Shown one piece after another: positions 1 through 7,578 of a stretch of DNA of 15,561 bases (position 1 is the stretch's first letter; the number at the start of each line of letters is the position of its first letter). Made by a program: the position numbers and the translations under genes. The notes beneath the pieces were generated by a model. That model was not told the origin of the DNA and made no database searches. It saw nothing but the letters and a program-made list of their open reading frames with translations. The stretch is from NCBI GenBank assembly GCA_002408185.1, contig DHQV01000094.1:1-15561 (forward strand), written 5' to 3'. The DNA comes from Deltaproteobacteria bacterium UBA5329. GTDB taxonomy: Bacteria > Desulfobacterota > Syntrophorhabdia > Syntrophorhabdales > Syntrophorhabdaceae.

Positions 1-139
1 CCACTGCAAAAGCCGGGATGACGACCTGAAGGGAATTGTAACACAGTCTCCTTAAGGCCGGAATGACGGCGGGAGGAAACGGGATGGCGGTGGAAAAGGC
101 CAAGCTGCTTACACCTTACCATTTACTGTTTGCTGTTTT
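1..139. repeat. Intergenic spacer with short dispersed GGGATGACG/GGAATGACG repeats
   Basis: No coding region is supported here, downstream of the secF stop. Two copies of a short motif occur: GCCGGGATGACGA at 12-24 and GGCCGGAATGACGGCGGG at 56-73. The same core recurs at 4975-5080 and, as a perfect hairpin, at 8273-8310. A pyrimidine-rich tract at 114-142 (CCTTACC, then ACTGTTT, then TTTTTCA) resembles one at 5101-5127. The tract runs into the secF stop codon, which reads TCA on the plus strand at 140-142. No intrinsic terminator for secF is evident. Confidence 0.6.
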
Positions 140-1039
140 TCAGATCTTCTTCCGCCACGCGTACACAATCGGGCTTGCGACGAAAATGGAGGAATAGGTT
201 CCAACGATCAACCCGAGAAATAAGGCGAAGGCGAAATCGAAGAGGACTTCGCCGCCGAAGATCATTATGGCAGCGAGGCATATGAGGGTCGAAATACCGG
301 TGACTATCGTGCGGCTTAAAACCTCATTTATGCTGGCATTGATGACATTCCCGAAATCATCGCGCGATTTCATCTTCGCCGAATTCTCACGTATGCGGTC
401 AAAAACAACGACCGTGTCCTGGAGGGAATACCCGGCTATCGTCAACAACGCTGTAATGATGAGGAGATTGAATTCCTTGTCGAGAAAATAGAAGACCCCA
501 CATATTGCCAGAACGTCATGGAAGGTAGCCAGCGTTGCGGCTATGCCCGATAAAAATGTGAACCTCCATGCGATGTAGATGATAATTCCGAGCAATGCGA
601 GAATTATTGCGATAATGGCATATTTCTTGAGTGATTTACCAACGCCCGGTCCGACCATGTTGCTTCCGAGCACTTCAAATTTCGCACCTTTCAACTGCGC
701 GGAAAGGATGTTCGTTATCTTCGCGGAGACTGATTCCTTCTCTGTGTCCGACAGCTTCGTCTTGATAAAAAAGTCACGCGTACCACTCACTTCCTGGATC
801 TGCACATCGCTTATCCCGCCAGACTCAAGGGCGTGCCTCAAGTCTCCTATATTGACCCTGTCCGCAAACCTGATCTGGACATTCGTGCCACCCGTGAAAT
901 CTATACTGAGGTTTGCCTTTCCTAGCGATATCATTACAAAAGAAAAGATCCCTATCGCGAGAAGTACTCCGGAAATAATGAACGCAATTTTGCGCAAGCC
1001 GATAAAATCTATTTTCGTGTCTTTAATGAGCTCCATCAT
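140..1039 (-). CDS. secF: Protein translocase subunit SecF
   Basis: SecF is an inner-membrane subunit that, with SecD, uses the proton motive force to pull exported proteins through SecYEG. The 299-residue product has a first membrane helix at about residues 17-38, then the SIDFTGGTNVQIRF periplasmic signature (45-58), and a block of five helices from about 137 to 295. The conserved GYSLQDTVVVFDRIREN motif (203-219) carries D208, equivalent to the E. coli SecF aspartate in the proton path; Q207 replaces the Asn found in E. coli. The ATG at 1037-1039 has a GAGG 8 bases upstream that overlaps the secD stop, so the two genes are translationally close (10-base gap). A second ATG follows directly and cannot be excluded. 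Length is normal for the family. Confidence 0.97.
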   Translation of the reverse strand: MMELIKDTKIDFIGLRKIAFIISGVLLAIGIFSFVMISLGKANLSIDFTGGTNVQIRFADRVNIGDLRHALESGGISDVQIQEVSGTRDFFIKTKLSDTEKESVSAKITNILSAQLKGAKFEVLGSNMVGPGVGKSLKKYAIIAIILALLGIIIYIAWRFTFLSGIAATLATFHDVLAICGVFYFLDKEFNLLIITALLTIAGYSLQDTVVVFDRIRENSAKMKSRDDFGNVINASINEVLSRTIVTGISTLICLAAIMIFGGEVLFDFAFALFLGLIVGTYSSIFVASPIVYAWRKKI

Positions 1040-1049
1040 GGGCGCCGCC

Positions 1050-2645
1050 TCATATACTCAATGTTCTGGGTTTGAATTTCAAAATTATCCAGTCGAAGAT
1101 AGTTTTCGACCCGAATACTGCAGTAAAAAGATTTATGACCATTCCAAAGATCAAGGTTATTGCGAAACCCTTGATCGGTCCTGTTCCAAAGACAAAAAGA
1201 ACGGCAGCCGTGATGAGGGTGGTGATATGTGAATCGAATATGGCCACCCATGCCTTGGCATAACCGCCGTCCACTGCCGCACGGACTGTCTTCCCGAGAC
1301 GCAGCTCCTCGCGGATCCTCTCGAATATGAGGACGTTGGAATCGACACCCATGCCTATGGTCAAAGCGATACCGGCAATACCCGGCAATGTCATCGTCGC
1401 TTTGAACGCACTGAAAACACCCAGAAGGTAGATCAGGTTGAGCGCCAGTGCCACGTTTGCAATAATACCGGAAAACCGGTAGTAGATAACCATGAAAATG
1501 ATTACGAGCATACCGCCGAGAAATGTAGCGAGAACACCTTTATTGATCGAATCCTGGCCTAGTGTCGGCCCAATGGTGATATTCTGGGCGACCTTGACAG
1601 GGGCCGGAAGAGCACCGGCACGAAGCACGATCGCAAGGTCCTTCGCTTCTTCAACGGTAAAGCCTCCTGTGATAGATGCCTTTCCTCCCGAGATCCTTTC
1701 GCGTATCTGCGGCGCCGAATAAACGGTATTATCGAGAACAATGGCAAGCCGTTTTCCCACATTTTCCGCAGTCACCTTATCGAAGATCCGTGCACCTTCC
1801 GCATTGAATTCAAGGCTTACAGATATCTCGCTGCCTATATCCCTGCCGCCCATCTGCACCCTGGCGTCGGTCAGAAGCTCACCGGTAAGCAATGCCTGCT
1901 TCTTGAGGACGATAGGCGCGGTGGTTTCTACGCCAGTCTCCCTATTCTTCGACCGTATCTTGAGGACCTCGTCATCAGGGGAAATCGGGCCGGCCCCGCC
2001 GCTGGCGGTCGCCGCCTCATCGACAAGCTTGAATTCGAGCTGAGCAGTCTTGCCGATAAGTTCAAGGGCCCTTTGCGGGTCTTTGACGCCAGGTAGCTGC
2101 ACCAGTATCTGATTTTCGCCCTGCTTGATAATAACAGGTTCGGAGACACCAAACTGGTCTATCCTGTTCCGGATGGTCTCGAGGGCCTGATTCACGGCGT
2201 TGTCCTTTATTGAGGCAAGGTCCTTATCGGGAATAAGGAAATCTATATGCATAAGATCTCCCTCAGTCCTTGGTGTACCTGCCTTGAGATCTGAAAATTT
2301 CGTTCCTACGACATTGAATAATTTTTCCCTCTGATCGGGCCGTATAGCGACCAGGATGCTGGTCCCTTTCTTGTCGATACCGAGAAACCTTACACCCTCC
2401 ATGATCATGGCATCTTTCAGGCCGTTCACTTTCCTTTCCACTATGTTATCCATGAGCTTCGCGGTATCCAATTCGAGAAGCAACTGCATGCCGCCCTTGA
2501 GGTCCAGTCCAAGATGGATCTTGTCGCTCGGCAAATACTTCTTCCAGGCACCTTCTAGATCAACGATATTGGGGAGGCAGAATATGATCGACAGGACAAG
2601 AAATACAAGTATGAGAACAAATCTCAGTTTTAGTGACTTGATCAC
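1050..2645 (-). CDS. secD: Protein translocase subunit SecD
   Basis: SecD is the larger partner of SecF in the accessory complex that drives late steps of protein export. The 531-residue protein starts with a membrane helix (about 8-27). It continues with the LGLDLKGGMQLLLELD signature (45-60), the P1 periplasmic domain with RNRIDQFGVSEP (159-170), and a membrane block from about 370 to 525. TIGMGVDSNVLIFERIREEL (429-448) contains D435, matching the functional Asp519 of E. coli SecD. The start is a GTG at 2643-2645 with a GAGG seven bases upstream. It is the first gene of a secD-secF unit. The usual upstream neighbour yajC is absent, since ligA lies divergently upstream. At 531 residues it is somewhat shorter than the 615 of E. 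coli, which is common outside Enterobacteria. Confidence 0.97.
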   Translation of the reverse strand: MIKSLKLRFVLILVFLVLSIIFCLPNIVDLEGAWKKYLPSDKIHLGLDLKGGMQLLLELDTAKLMDNIVERKVNGLKDAMIMEGVRFLGIDKKGTSILVAIRPDQREKLFNVVGTKFSDLKAGTPRTEGDLMHIDFLIPDKDLASIKDNAVNQALETIRNRIDQFGVSEPVIIKQGENQILVQLPGVKDPQRALELIGKTAQLEFKLVDEAATASGGAGPISPDDEVLKIRSKNRETGVETTAPIVLKKQALLTGELLTDARVQMGGRDIGSEISVSLEFNAEGARIFDKVTAENVGKRLAIVLDNTVYSAPQIRERISGGKASITGGFTVEEAKDLAIVLRAGALPAPVKVAQNITIGPTLGQDSINKGVLATFLGGMLVIIFMVIYYRFSGIIANVALALNLIYLLGVFSAFKATMTLPGIAGIALTIGMGVDSNVLIFERIREELRLGKTVRAAVDGGYAKAWVAIFDSHITTLITAAVLFVFGTGPIKGFAITLIFGMVINLFTAVFGSKTIFDWIILKFKPRTLSI

Positions 2646-2652
2646 GTATTAA

Positions 2653-2656
2653 CCTC
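2653..2656 (-). promoter_or_regulatory. Ribosome binding site supporting the secD GTG start
   Basis: On the minus strand a GAGG core lies seven bases before a GTG codon. The next methionines are far inside the protein, after the first helix, so this site decides the start at 2645. Two ATTCGAT direct repeats (2657-2663 and 2667-2673) sit immediately upstream in the leader; their meaning is unknown. Confidence 0.6.
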
Positions 2657-2700
2657 ATTCGATTGGATTCGATAAACGACTGCTTAAAAAGTACAACCAA

Positions 2701-2727
2701 GTTATAATCATGCGCTGTGTTTGTCAA
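2701..2727 (-). promoter_or_regulatory. Candidate sigma-70 promoter for secD-secF
   Basis: Read on the minus strand there is a perfect -35 hexamer TTGACA (plus coordinates 2722-2727) and a -10 TATAAC (2701-2706), separated by 15 bases. The spacing is a little short, but both boxes match consensus at eleven of twelve positions. Transcription would start about 50 bases before the secD GTG. This is inferred from sequence only. Confidence 0.5.
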
Positions 2728-2873
2728 GATAATTCTGTCACAAACCCGGCAGGGCAGAACTCAATCGCAGAATAGTTTTCTCCAACATTTTTCCCCATAT
2801 TCGGAAGGACTGTGTCAGCGGGGCGGGCATAAGCCCATTTCAAATTATCACTGTATAGATCAATGACAGACTA

Positions 2874-2882
2874 TGCTAAAAT
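2874..2882 (+). promoter_or_regulatory. Candidate extended -10 promoter for ligA
   Basis: TGC followed by TAAAAT forms an extended -10 element about 48 bases before the ligA ATG. No good -35 box is visible at the usual distance, which extended -10 promoters can tolerate. This is inferred from sequence only. Confidence 0.4.
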
Positions 2883-2930
2883 ATGGCATCGTATTGCCCC
2901 TGAAAGTTTTGGCGAGGTGCGATCAGCCGG

Positions 2931-4937
2931 ATGGAAAAAGAGAAGATAAGCGAAAACATAGAAAAACTCAGGAACGAACTGGAATATCATAATTACCGCT
3001 ATTACGTGCTCGATGATCCTGTCGTTACCGACCAGGAATACGATCATCTCCTGCGCGAACTTGCGCGTCTCGAGGCCGAAAACCCGGAATTTGCCGACCC
3101 CAACTCGCCCACCCAAAGGGTCGGGGCCGAGCCCCTCGATGTGTTCAGGACCGTGCCGCACACCGTTCCGATGTTGAGCCTTCAGAATGCAATGACAGAA
3201 GAAGAAGTAAGGGATTTTCACAAAAGGGTTATCAAGGCCCTTGCCACCGCTGACGTCGAGTACGTCATGGAGGTCAAGATCGATGGGCTTGCCGTCGAAC
3301 TTGTTTATATTGACGGCCTGTTCTCCCTCGGTTCGACGAGGGGGGATGGGTACATCGGGGAAGACATCACTCAAAATTTGAGAACGATACGGTCTATTCC
3401 GATCCGCCTGCGTTCGGAGGACATTCCCATACCGGCACGCCTCGAGGTCCGGGGGGAGGTCTATATGGGGAAAAAAGAATTCCTCGCCCTGAATGCGCAG
3501 CGTGAAATTACAGGGGAGCCTCTCTTCGCCAATCCGAGAAATGCCGCAGCCGGGTCCATCCGACAGCTCGACCCGAGGATCACCGCCCAGAGAAAATTAA
3601 ATGTCTTCTGCTACGCGATGGGCCGTGTCACAGGCGTAGAATTTTCAACCCACATGGACTTCCTGCAGCATTTGCAGAAATGGGGGTTCAGGGTCAATCC
3701 ACTCGTCAAATTGTGCCGGTCGATCGACGAGGTGATCGCACAGTACAGGCAAGTACGGTCCATGCGGGAAAACATGCCTTACGAGATCGATGGCACCGTC
3801 ATAAAGGTGAACAGGACAGATTATCAGTCCGACCTCGGCACCGTATCCCGTTCCCCCCGTTGGGCCATAGCCTACAAATTCGAGGCCCATGAAGAAAGAA
3901 CAACGGTCGAGGATATAGTCGTCAGCGTCGGACGCACGGGCGCCCTGACCCCGGTCGCTTTTCTCAAACCGGTTACCGTTGGAGGGGTTGAGGTTTCGCG
4001 TGCTACATTGCACAACGAGGACGAGATCGCGCGCAAAGATATCCGGGTCGGCGACTGTGTGATCGTAACCCGTGCAGGCGATGTGATCCCCGAGGTTATA
4101 CGGGTAGTAGACCCTAAGAGGCCGGGCCGCCGGGAGCCCTTCACGATGCCCCCGAACTGCCCTGCCTGTGGTGAACCCGTGGTAAGGCCTCCCGGCGAGG
4201 CAATACGGCGATGCGTCAATATCAGCTGTCCTGCCCAGATCAAGGGCACTATTGAACATTTTGCGTCAAAGCGGGCAATGGACATCGACGGCCTCGGAAC
4301 CAAACTGGTGGAGCAATTGGTCGATCGCGGGATCATACGTGATGTATCGGACCTGTATTTTCTCAAGAAAGAAACTCTCGCCACAATGGAGCGGATGGCC
4401 GACAAATCGGCGCAAAATATTATCGATGCCATTGAGGCCTCGAAGAAGCGCCCCTTTTCACGCTTTATCTTTGCGCTGGGAATTCGCCAGGTAGGCGAAC
4501 ACATCTCGGGCCTCCTTGCAGAGCGTTTCAGCTCCATTGAAGAGCTCATGTCCGCGGACACGGACACCCTCATTGCCATTCCCGAGATCGGACCGGAAGC
4601 GGCGAACAGCATTACGGCATTTTTCGGTGATCCCGGGAATCACGGGACGATCGAGCGCATCCTGTCAGCCGGGGTTGAACTTGAGTACGAGCAGAAAGGC
4701 GGTGAACAGCTCGGCGGACTTACATTTGTCTTTACCGGCACACTTTCCTCGATGTCACGCGACCAGGCCAAGGTTGTTGTCGAGCAACTGGGTGCAAAAA
4801 CCGCATCTTCGGTAAGCAAGAAGGTCGACTACGTGGTAGCCGGTGAAGAAGCCGGCTCGAAACTCGACAAGGCCCGCCAGTTGGGGATCAAGGTCCTGAC
4901 GGAGGGGGAATTTTTGGATATGATCGAGAAGCAGTAA
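2931..4937 (+). CDS. ligA: NAD-dependent DNA ligase LigA
   Basis: LigA seals nicks in duplex DNA using NAD+ during replication and repair. The 668-residue protein has the full domain order. The Ia/adenylation domain carries the nucleotidyl-transfer motif VKIDG with the adenylated lysine at K116. An OB fold follows (about 320-400). The four-cysteine zinc finger uses C410, C413, C428 and C433. Helix-hairpin-helix repeats follow (including DIDGLGTKLVEQL, 451-463, and ALGIRQVGEHIS, 515-526), and a C-terminal BRCT domain starts with LTFVFTGTLSSMSR (597-610). E. coli LigA is 671 residues, so this is full length. The ATG is preceded by GAGG at 2914-2917, at a longer than ideal spacing. It is divergent from secD and appears monocistronic, because a repeat-rich spacer follows. 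Confidence 0.98.
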   Translation: MEKEKISENIEKLRNELEYHNYRYYVLDDPVVTDQEYDHLLRELARLEAENPEFADPNSPTQRVGAEPLDVFRTVPHTVPMLSLQNAMTEEEVRDFHKRVIKALATADVEYVMEVKIDGLAVELVYIDGLFSLGSTRGDGYIGEDITQNLRTIRSIPIRLRSEDIPIPARLEVRGEVYMGKKEFLALNAQREITGEPLFANPRNAAAGSIRQLDPRITAQRKLNVFCYAMGRVTGVEFSTHMDFLQHLQKWGFRVNPLVKLCRSIDEVIAQYRQVRSMRENMPYEIDGTVIKVNRTDYQSDLGTVSRSPRWAIAYKFEAHEERTTVEDIVVSVGRTGALTPVAFLKPVTVGGVEVSRATLHNEDEIARKDIRVGDCVIVTRAGDVIPEVIRVVDPKRPGRREPFTMPPNCPACGEPVVRPPGEAIRRCVNISCPAQIKGTIEHFASKRAMDIDGLGTKLVEQLVDRGIIRDVSDLYFLKKETLATMERMADKSAQNIIDAIEASKKRPFSRFIFALGIRQVGEHISGLLAERFSSIEELMSADTDTLIAIPEIGPEAANSITAFFGDPGNHGTIERILSAGVELEYEQKGGEQLGGLTFVFTGTLSSMSRDQAKVVVEQLGAKTASSVSKKVDYVVAGEEAGSKLDKARQLGIKVLTEGEFLDMIEKQ

Positions 4938-5165
4938 GAACTAAATAGCGAGGAGTACGCCACCCCACCGGCAAGCCGGAATGACGGGTTTTTACCTTGG
5001 ATTCCGGCTCGGAGGTTGGAATGACGGGGTGTGATTTGTGATGGCTGCAACACTGTGTCAATACCCAAACCGGAATGACGATTACTTTGGTTTTTTCACT
5101 CCTTACTCCTCACTGTTTACTTTTTCATTGACTCATTCCCATTCCCTGTACAAAAATATCTGAAT
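4938..5165. repeat. Spacer with GGAATGACGG repeats between ligA and the MTA operon
   Basis: No gene is supported. Three copies of a CCGGAATGACG-like motif are visible: 4976-4986, 5015-5027 (variant GTTGGAATGACGG) and 5070-5080. A reverse-oriented GGATTCCGG lies at 4999-5007. CCGGC-AA-GCCGG at 4968-4979 can form a short hairpin. A pyrimidine-rich tract at 5101-5127 closely resembles the one at 114-142. The arrangement looks like decayed extragenic palindromic elements rather than a CRISPR array, because units are short, imperfect and irregularly spaced. Confidence 0.6.
5128..5154 (+). promoter_or_regulatory. Weak candidate promoter for the MTA salvage operon
   Basis: TTGACT at 5128-5133 and TACAAA at 5149-5154 are 15 bases apart, just downstream of the pyrimidine-rich repeat tract. 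The -10 box matches only four of six positions and the spacing is short, so support is modest. Confidence 0.3.
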
Positions 5166-5861
5166 ATGTTTGCGATCATAGGCGGCACATCACTTCTTGA
5201 GACGGCCATCTTTAACGGGTGGTGCGACAGCGTTGTGAACACGCAATACGGGAACGCGACGGTAAAGACGACGGATACAGCCGTATTTTTACAGCGGCAT
5301 GGTTATCCCTGCCGGCCGCCGCATAGGATAGATCATAGAGCGAACATCGCCGCCCTCAAGGAGCTCGGGGCCCGGAAGGTGCTCGCTATAAATTCTGTGG
5401 GCAGCCTCAAGACTGCCATAATACCGGGAACCCTTATCATTCCCGATGATTTCATCTGCCCCTGGCATGTAGAAACATTTTTTGATGATGAAGCCCGGTT
5501 TATGATACCGGCGATGGACGAAACGTTCGCCCGGGAGATCTTCGATATATGCATTATGCACACAAGGTCTGTCCGGATGGGCGGGACATATGTGCAAACT
5601 ATAGGACCCCGATTGGAAACGCGGGCAGAAATAAGGATGCTGAAACGATTTGGAGATATTGTCGGCATGACCCTGGCTTCGGAAGCCACTCTCGCCATGG
5701 AACTGGAACTGCCGTATGCCAGCATATGCTCGGTAGATAACTATTGCAACGGGATACACCCAAAGCGCCTTATAATGGATGAAATTTTTAATAACGTCAC
5801 AAAAAACGCCCGTACGATTGAAAATATACTCGATACCTTCATAGGTGGGAATGTCACGTGA
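5166..5861 (+). CDS. mtnP: S-methyl-5'-thioadenosine/thioinosine phosphorylase (PNP family)
   Basis: This protein belongs to the PNP/MTAP nucleoside phosphorylase family, which uses phosphate to cleave methylthioadenosine (MTA) or methylthioinosine (MTI) into a base and methylthioribose-1-phosphate. Visible signatures are the N-terminal IIGGTSLL phosphate loop (4-11), QRHG....PPHRIDHRANI (43-61), INSVGSL (75-81), GGTYVQTIGPRLETRAEI (139-156), GMTLASEA (167-174) and the base-site stretch SVDNYCNG (189-196). MTA-specific enzymes usually show a D-x-D pair in that last stretch. Here D191 is followed by N192, more like 6-oxopurine or MTI enzymes. The next gene overlaps it by 4 bases and is an MTA-deaminase-type protein, which supports MTI as the real substrate. 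No clear Shine-Dalgarno precedes the ATG. The exact substrate is inference; the family is secure. Confidence 0.88.
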   Translation: MFAIIGGTSLLETAIFNGWCDSVVNTQYGNATVKTTDTAVFLQRHGYPCRPPHRIDHRANIAALKELGARKVLAINSVGSLKTAIIPGTLIIPDDFICPWHVETFFDDEARFMIPAMDETFAREIFDICIMHTRSVRMGGTYVQTIGPRLETRAEIRMLKRFGDIVGMTLASEATLAMELELPYASICSVDNYCNGIHPKRLIMDEIFNNVTKNARTIENILDTFIGGNVT

Positions 5862-7114
5862 ATATCTTGATCAAGAACGTTCTGCTCGATGGTGCGAAGA
5901 CCGATATATTTATCGAAAATGGCACTATCCTCGAGGTATCCCCCGCATGCGCCCGCAGTGCGGACAAGATCATAGACGGTCATGGCAAGGCCGCCCTGCC
6001 CTCGCTTACCAACGGACACACCCATGCGGCAATGACCCTTTTTCGGGGATTCGCGGACGATATGCCACTCAAGGCGTGGTTAGAAGAAAAGATCTGGGTG
6101 CTTGAAGCAAAACTTACCGCCGACGATGTTTATTGGGGTGCGCGCCTTGCATGCCTTGAAATGATCAAAAACGGAATTACTGTTTTTAATGATATGTACT
6201 GGCACTGGGAGGCAACCGCGCGGGCCGTCAGGGATGCGAAGATACGCGGGTTTATCAGCGCGGTATTTATCGACATGTTCGATAACGGCAAAGGCCGCGA
6301 GCAGATCGCCCACAATCGTGAGTTGTATGACCTGTCGAAGAGCTATGAGCCGTACGTGACATTCACGTTCGGTCCCCACGCGATCTATACGGTCTCCCGG
6401 GAAAGCCTGGAATGGATGCGGGATTTTTCCGCCGAGAACGACATCCTTATCCATATGCACCTTGCCGAAACAAAAAGTGAATCAGTTTTTTCTCAGAATA
6501 CGTACGGTCTGTCCCCGACCGCATTTCTCGATTCGTTGGGTATTTTGTCCGAACGTTATACAGGGTGTCACGGATGCATGCTCGAGAAAAGCGATTTGGA
6601 ACTCCTCGCCAGACACGGTGCAAGGCTTGTGCATGTGCCTGTTTCCAACCTCAAGCTTGCAGTCGAAAGGATATTTCCCCACAGTCTCGTGCAGGATGCC
6701 GGGATACCGTATTGCTTTGGAACGGATGGCTGCGCTTCGAACAATCATCTCGATATCCTGGAAACAATGAAATTTGCATCACTGCTGGCCAAATTCTGTT
6801 CCTCCGACCCGACAATGCTGCCGGCCCGGCAGACATTTGACATGGCAACGCAGACTGCCGCCGATATCTTCCGGCTCGGCAGATGGTCAATTGAGGTGGG
6901 GGCAAGCCCCGATATCATCCTTGTCGACCTAAAGCGGCCTGAGTTCATCCCTAATTTTGATATATATTCCGATATGGTATACGCGACGAACGGCTCCGCG
7001 GTGAACACCGTCATCTGCATGGGAGAGGTTATAATGGAGGATCGCATCATCCCCGGCGAAGAGGAGATCATGGCGCGGGCCGCCGAAGCGGCGCATGATC
7101 TTGTGAAGAGATGA
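5858..7114 (+). CDS. mtaD: MTA/SAH deaminase-type amidohydrolase
   Basis: This is a metal-dependent amidohydrolase of the MTA/S-adenosylhomocysteine deaminase (TrzN/ATZ) group, 418 residues. It would convert MTA to MTI (and possibly SAH to S-inosylhomocysteine) with release of ammonia. Metal and catalytic residues are in place: H54 and H56 in NGHTHAAMT, H174 in FGPHAIYT, H201 and E204 in HMHLAET, H238 in GCHGCML, and D290 in GTDGCASNNHLD. The start is a GTG overlapping the phosphorylase stop by 4 bases (GTGA), with AGGTGGGA upstream, so coupled translation is likely. It is soluble, with no signal peptide. The immediate phosphorylase neighbour argues for nucleoside salvage rather than guanine or triazine deamination. 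Substrate preference between MTA, SAH and 5'-deoxyadenosine cannot be read from sequence. Confidence 0.88.
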   Translation: MNILIKNVLLDGAKTDIFIENGTILEVSPACARSADKIIDGHGKAALPSLTNGHTHAAMTLFRGFADDMPLKAWLEEKIWVLEAKLTADDVYWGARLACLEMIKNGITVFNDMYWHWEATARAVRDAKIRGFISAVFIDMFDNGKGREQIAHNRELYDLSKSYEPYVTFTFGPHAIYTVSRESLEWMRDFSAENDILIHMHLAETKSESVFSQNTYGLSPTAFLDSLGILSERYTGCHGCMLEKSDLELLARHGARLVHVPVSNLKLAVERIFPHSLVQDAGIPYCFGTDGCASNNHLDILETMKFASLLAKFCSSDPTMLPARQTFDMATQTAADIFRLGRWSIEVGASPDIILVDLKRPEFIPNFDIYSDMVYATNGSAVNTVICMGEVIMEDRIIPGEEEIMARAAEAAHDLVKR

Positions 7115-7575
7115 TCTTTATATGTGATGCGATGCTTGGCAAACTCGCCCGCTACCTGCGGATGCTCGGGCTTGACGCTCCGTACATACGCCAAGGTGAA
7201 ACCGTTCTGTCTTCCCCCAAAGAACCGGCTCACACCCTCGTTTTCACAAAAAGCACCGCAAAAGCAGGTCGTCCCGGCACCATTCTGGTCCACAACAACG
7301 ACCCGCAGGAACAGGTGCTGGAGGTCAAGAAGTATATCGAACCATATGTGGACCCTGACGCTTTTATGACCCGCTGTATGGAATGCAACGTCCAACTGAT
7401 CGAGGTCAGGAAAGAGGATATAGAATCTTTTGTTCCCGAGTATATCTATCACCACCATGACGAGTTCAGGACGTGCCCGTCATGCCACAAAGTATACTGG
7501 GAAGGCTCGCATGCAGATGAAATGCATTTGTGGTTGAAGGAATTCTTGCAAAAGACCTTAAACAGTGAGGCGTGA
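7111..7575 (+). CDS. Mut7-C domain protein with C-terminal zinc ribbon
   Basis: The 154-residue protein matches the Mut7-C family (a PIN-like putative RNase domain). It begins with the hallmark ICDAMLGKLARYLRMLGLD (4-22), containing the first acidic residue D6, and ends with a zinc ribbon: C89-x2-C92 and C122-x2-C125, followed by KVYWEGSH (127-134). The segment between is short and altered. The family normally shows an acidic D-x-E-L stretch and a TRD motif, but here the equivalents read about TVLSSPKEPAH and FTKS, so two expected acidic residues are missing. Function is not established, and the nuclease activity may be reduced or lost. The ATG overlaps the deaminase stop by 4 bases (ATGA), so it is in the same operon; nth follows after 3 bases. 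Confidence 0.85.
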   Translation: MIFICDAMLGKLARYLRMLGLDAPYIRQGETVLSSPKEPAHTLVFTKSTAKAGRPGTILVHNNDPQEQVLEVKKYIEPYVDPDAFMTRCMECNVQLIEVRKEDIESFVPEYIYHHHDEFRTCPSCHKVYWEGSHADEMHLWLKEFLQKTLNSEA

Positions 7576-7578
7576 AGG

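Larger units (their letters stand above)
2646..2930. other. Divergent intergenic region between secD and ligA
   Basis: This 285-base stretch separates two divergently transcribed genes and contains no convincing coding region. It carries the candidate secD promoter on the minus strand and an extended -10 candidate for ligA on the plus strand. A short GGGC-ATAA-GCCC inverted repeat lies at 2825-2836. None of the GGAATGACG repeats seen in the other spacers is present here. Confidence 0.6.

Noticed and set aside
579..1232. A 217-residue open frame on the plus strand opposite secF and the end of secD
   Set aside because: It lies antisense to two well-recognised genes, has no recognisable domain, and spans their junction. 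It is a shadow of the coding strand.
3872..4612. A 246-residue minus-strand open frame inside ligA
   Set aside because: ligA is unambiguous across this stretch and the antisense product shows only low-complexity Ser/Arg-rich sequence.
4968..5080. Possible CRISPR array from repeated GGAATGACGG units
   Set aside because: Units are only about 10-13 bases, imperfect, in both orientations and irregularly spaced, with no spacer-like regularity and no cas gene.
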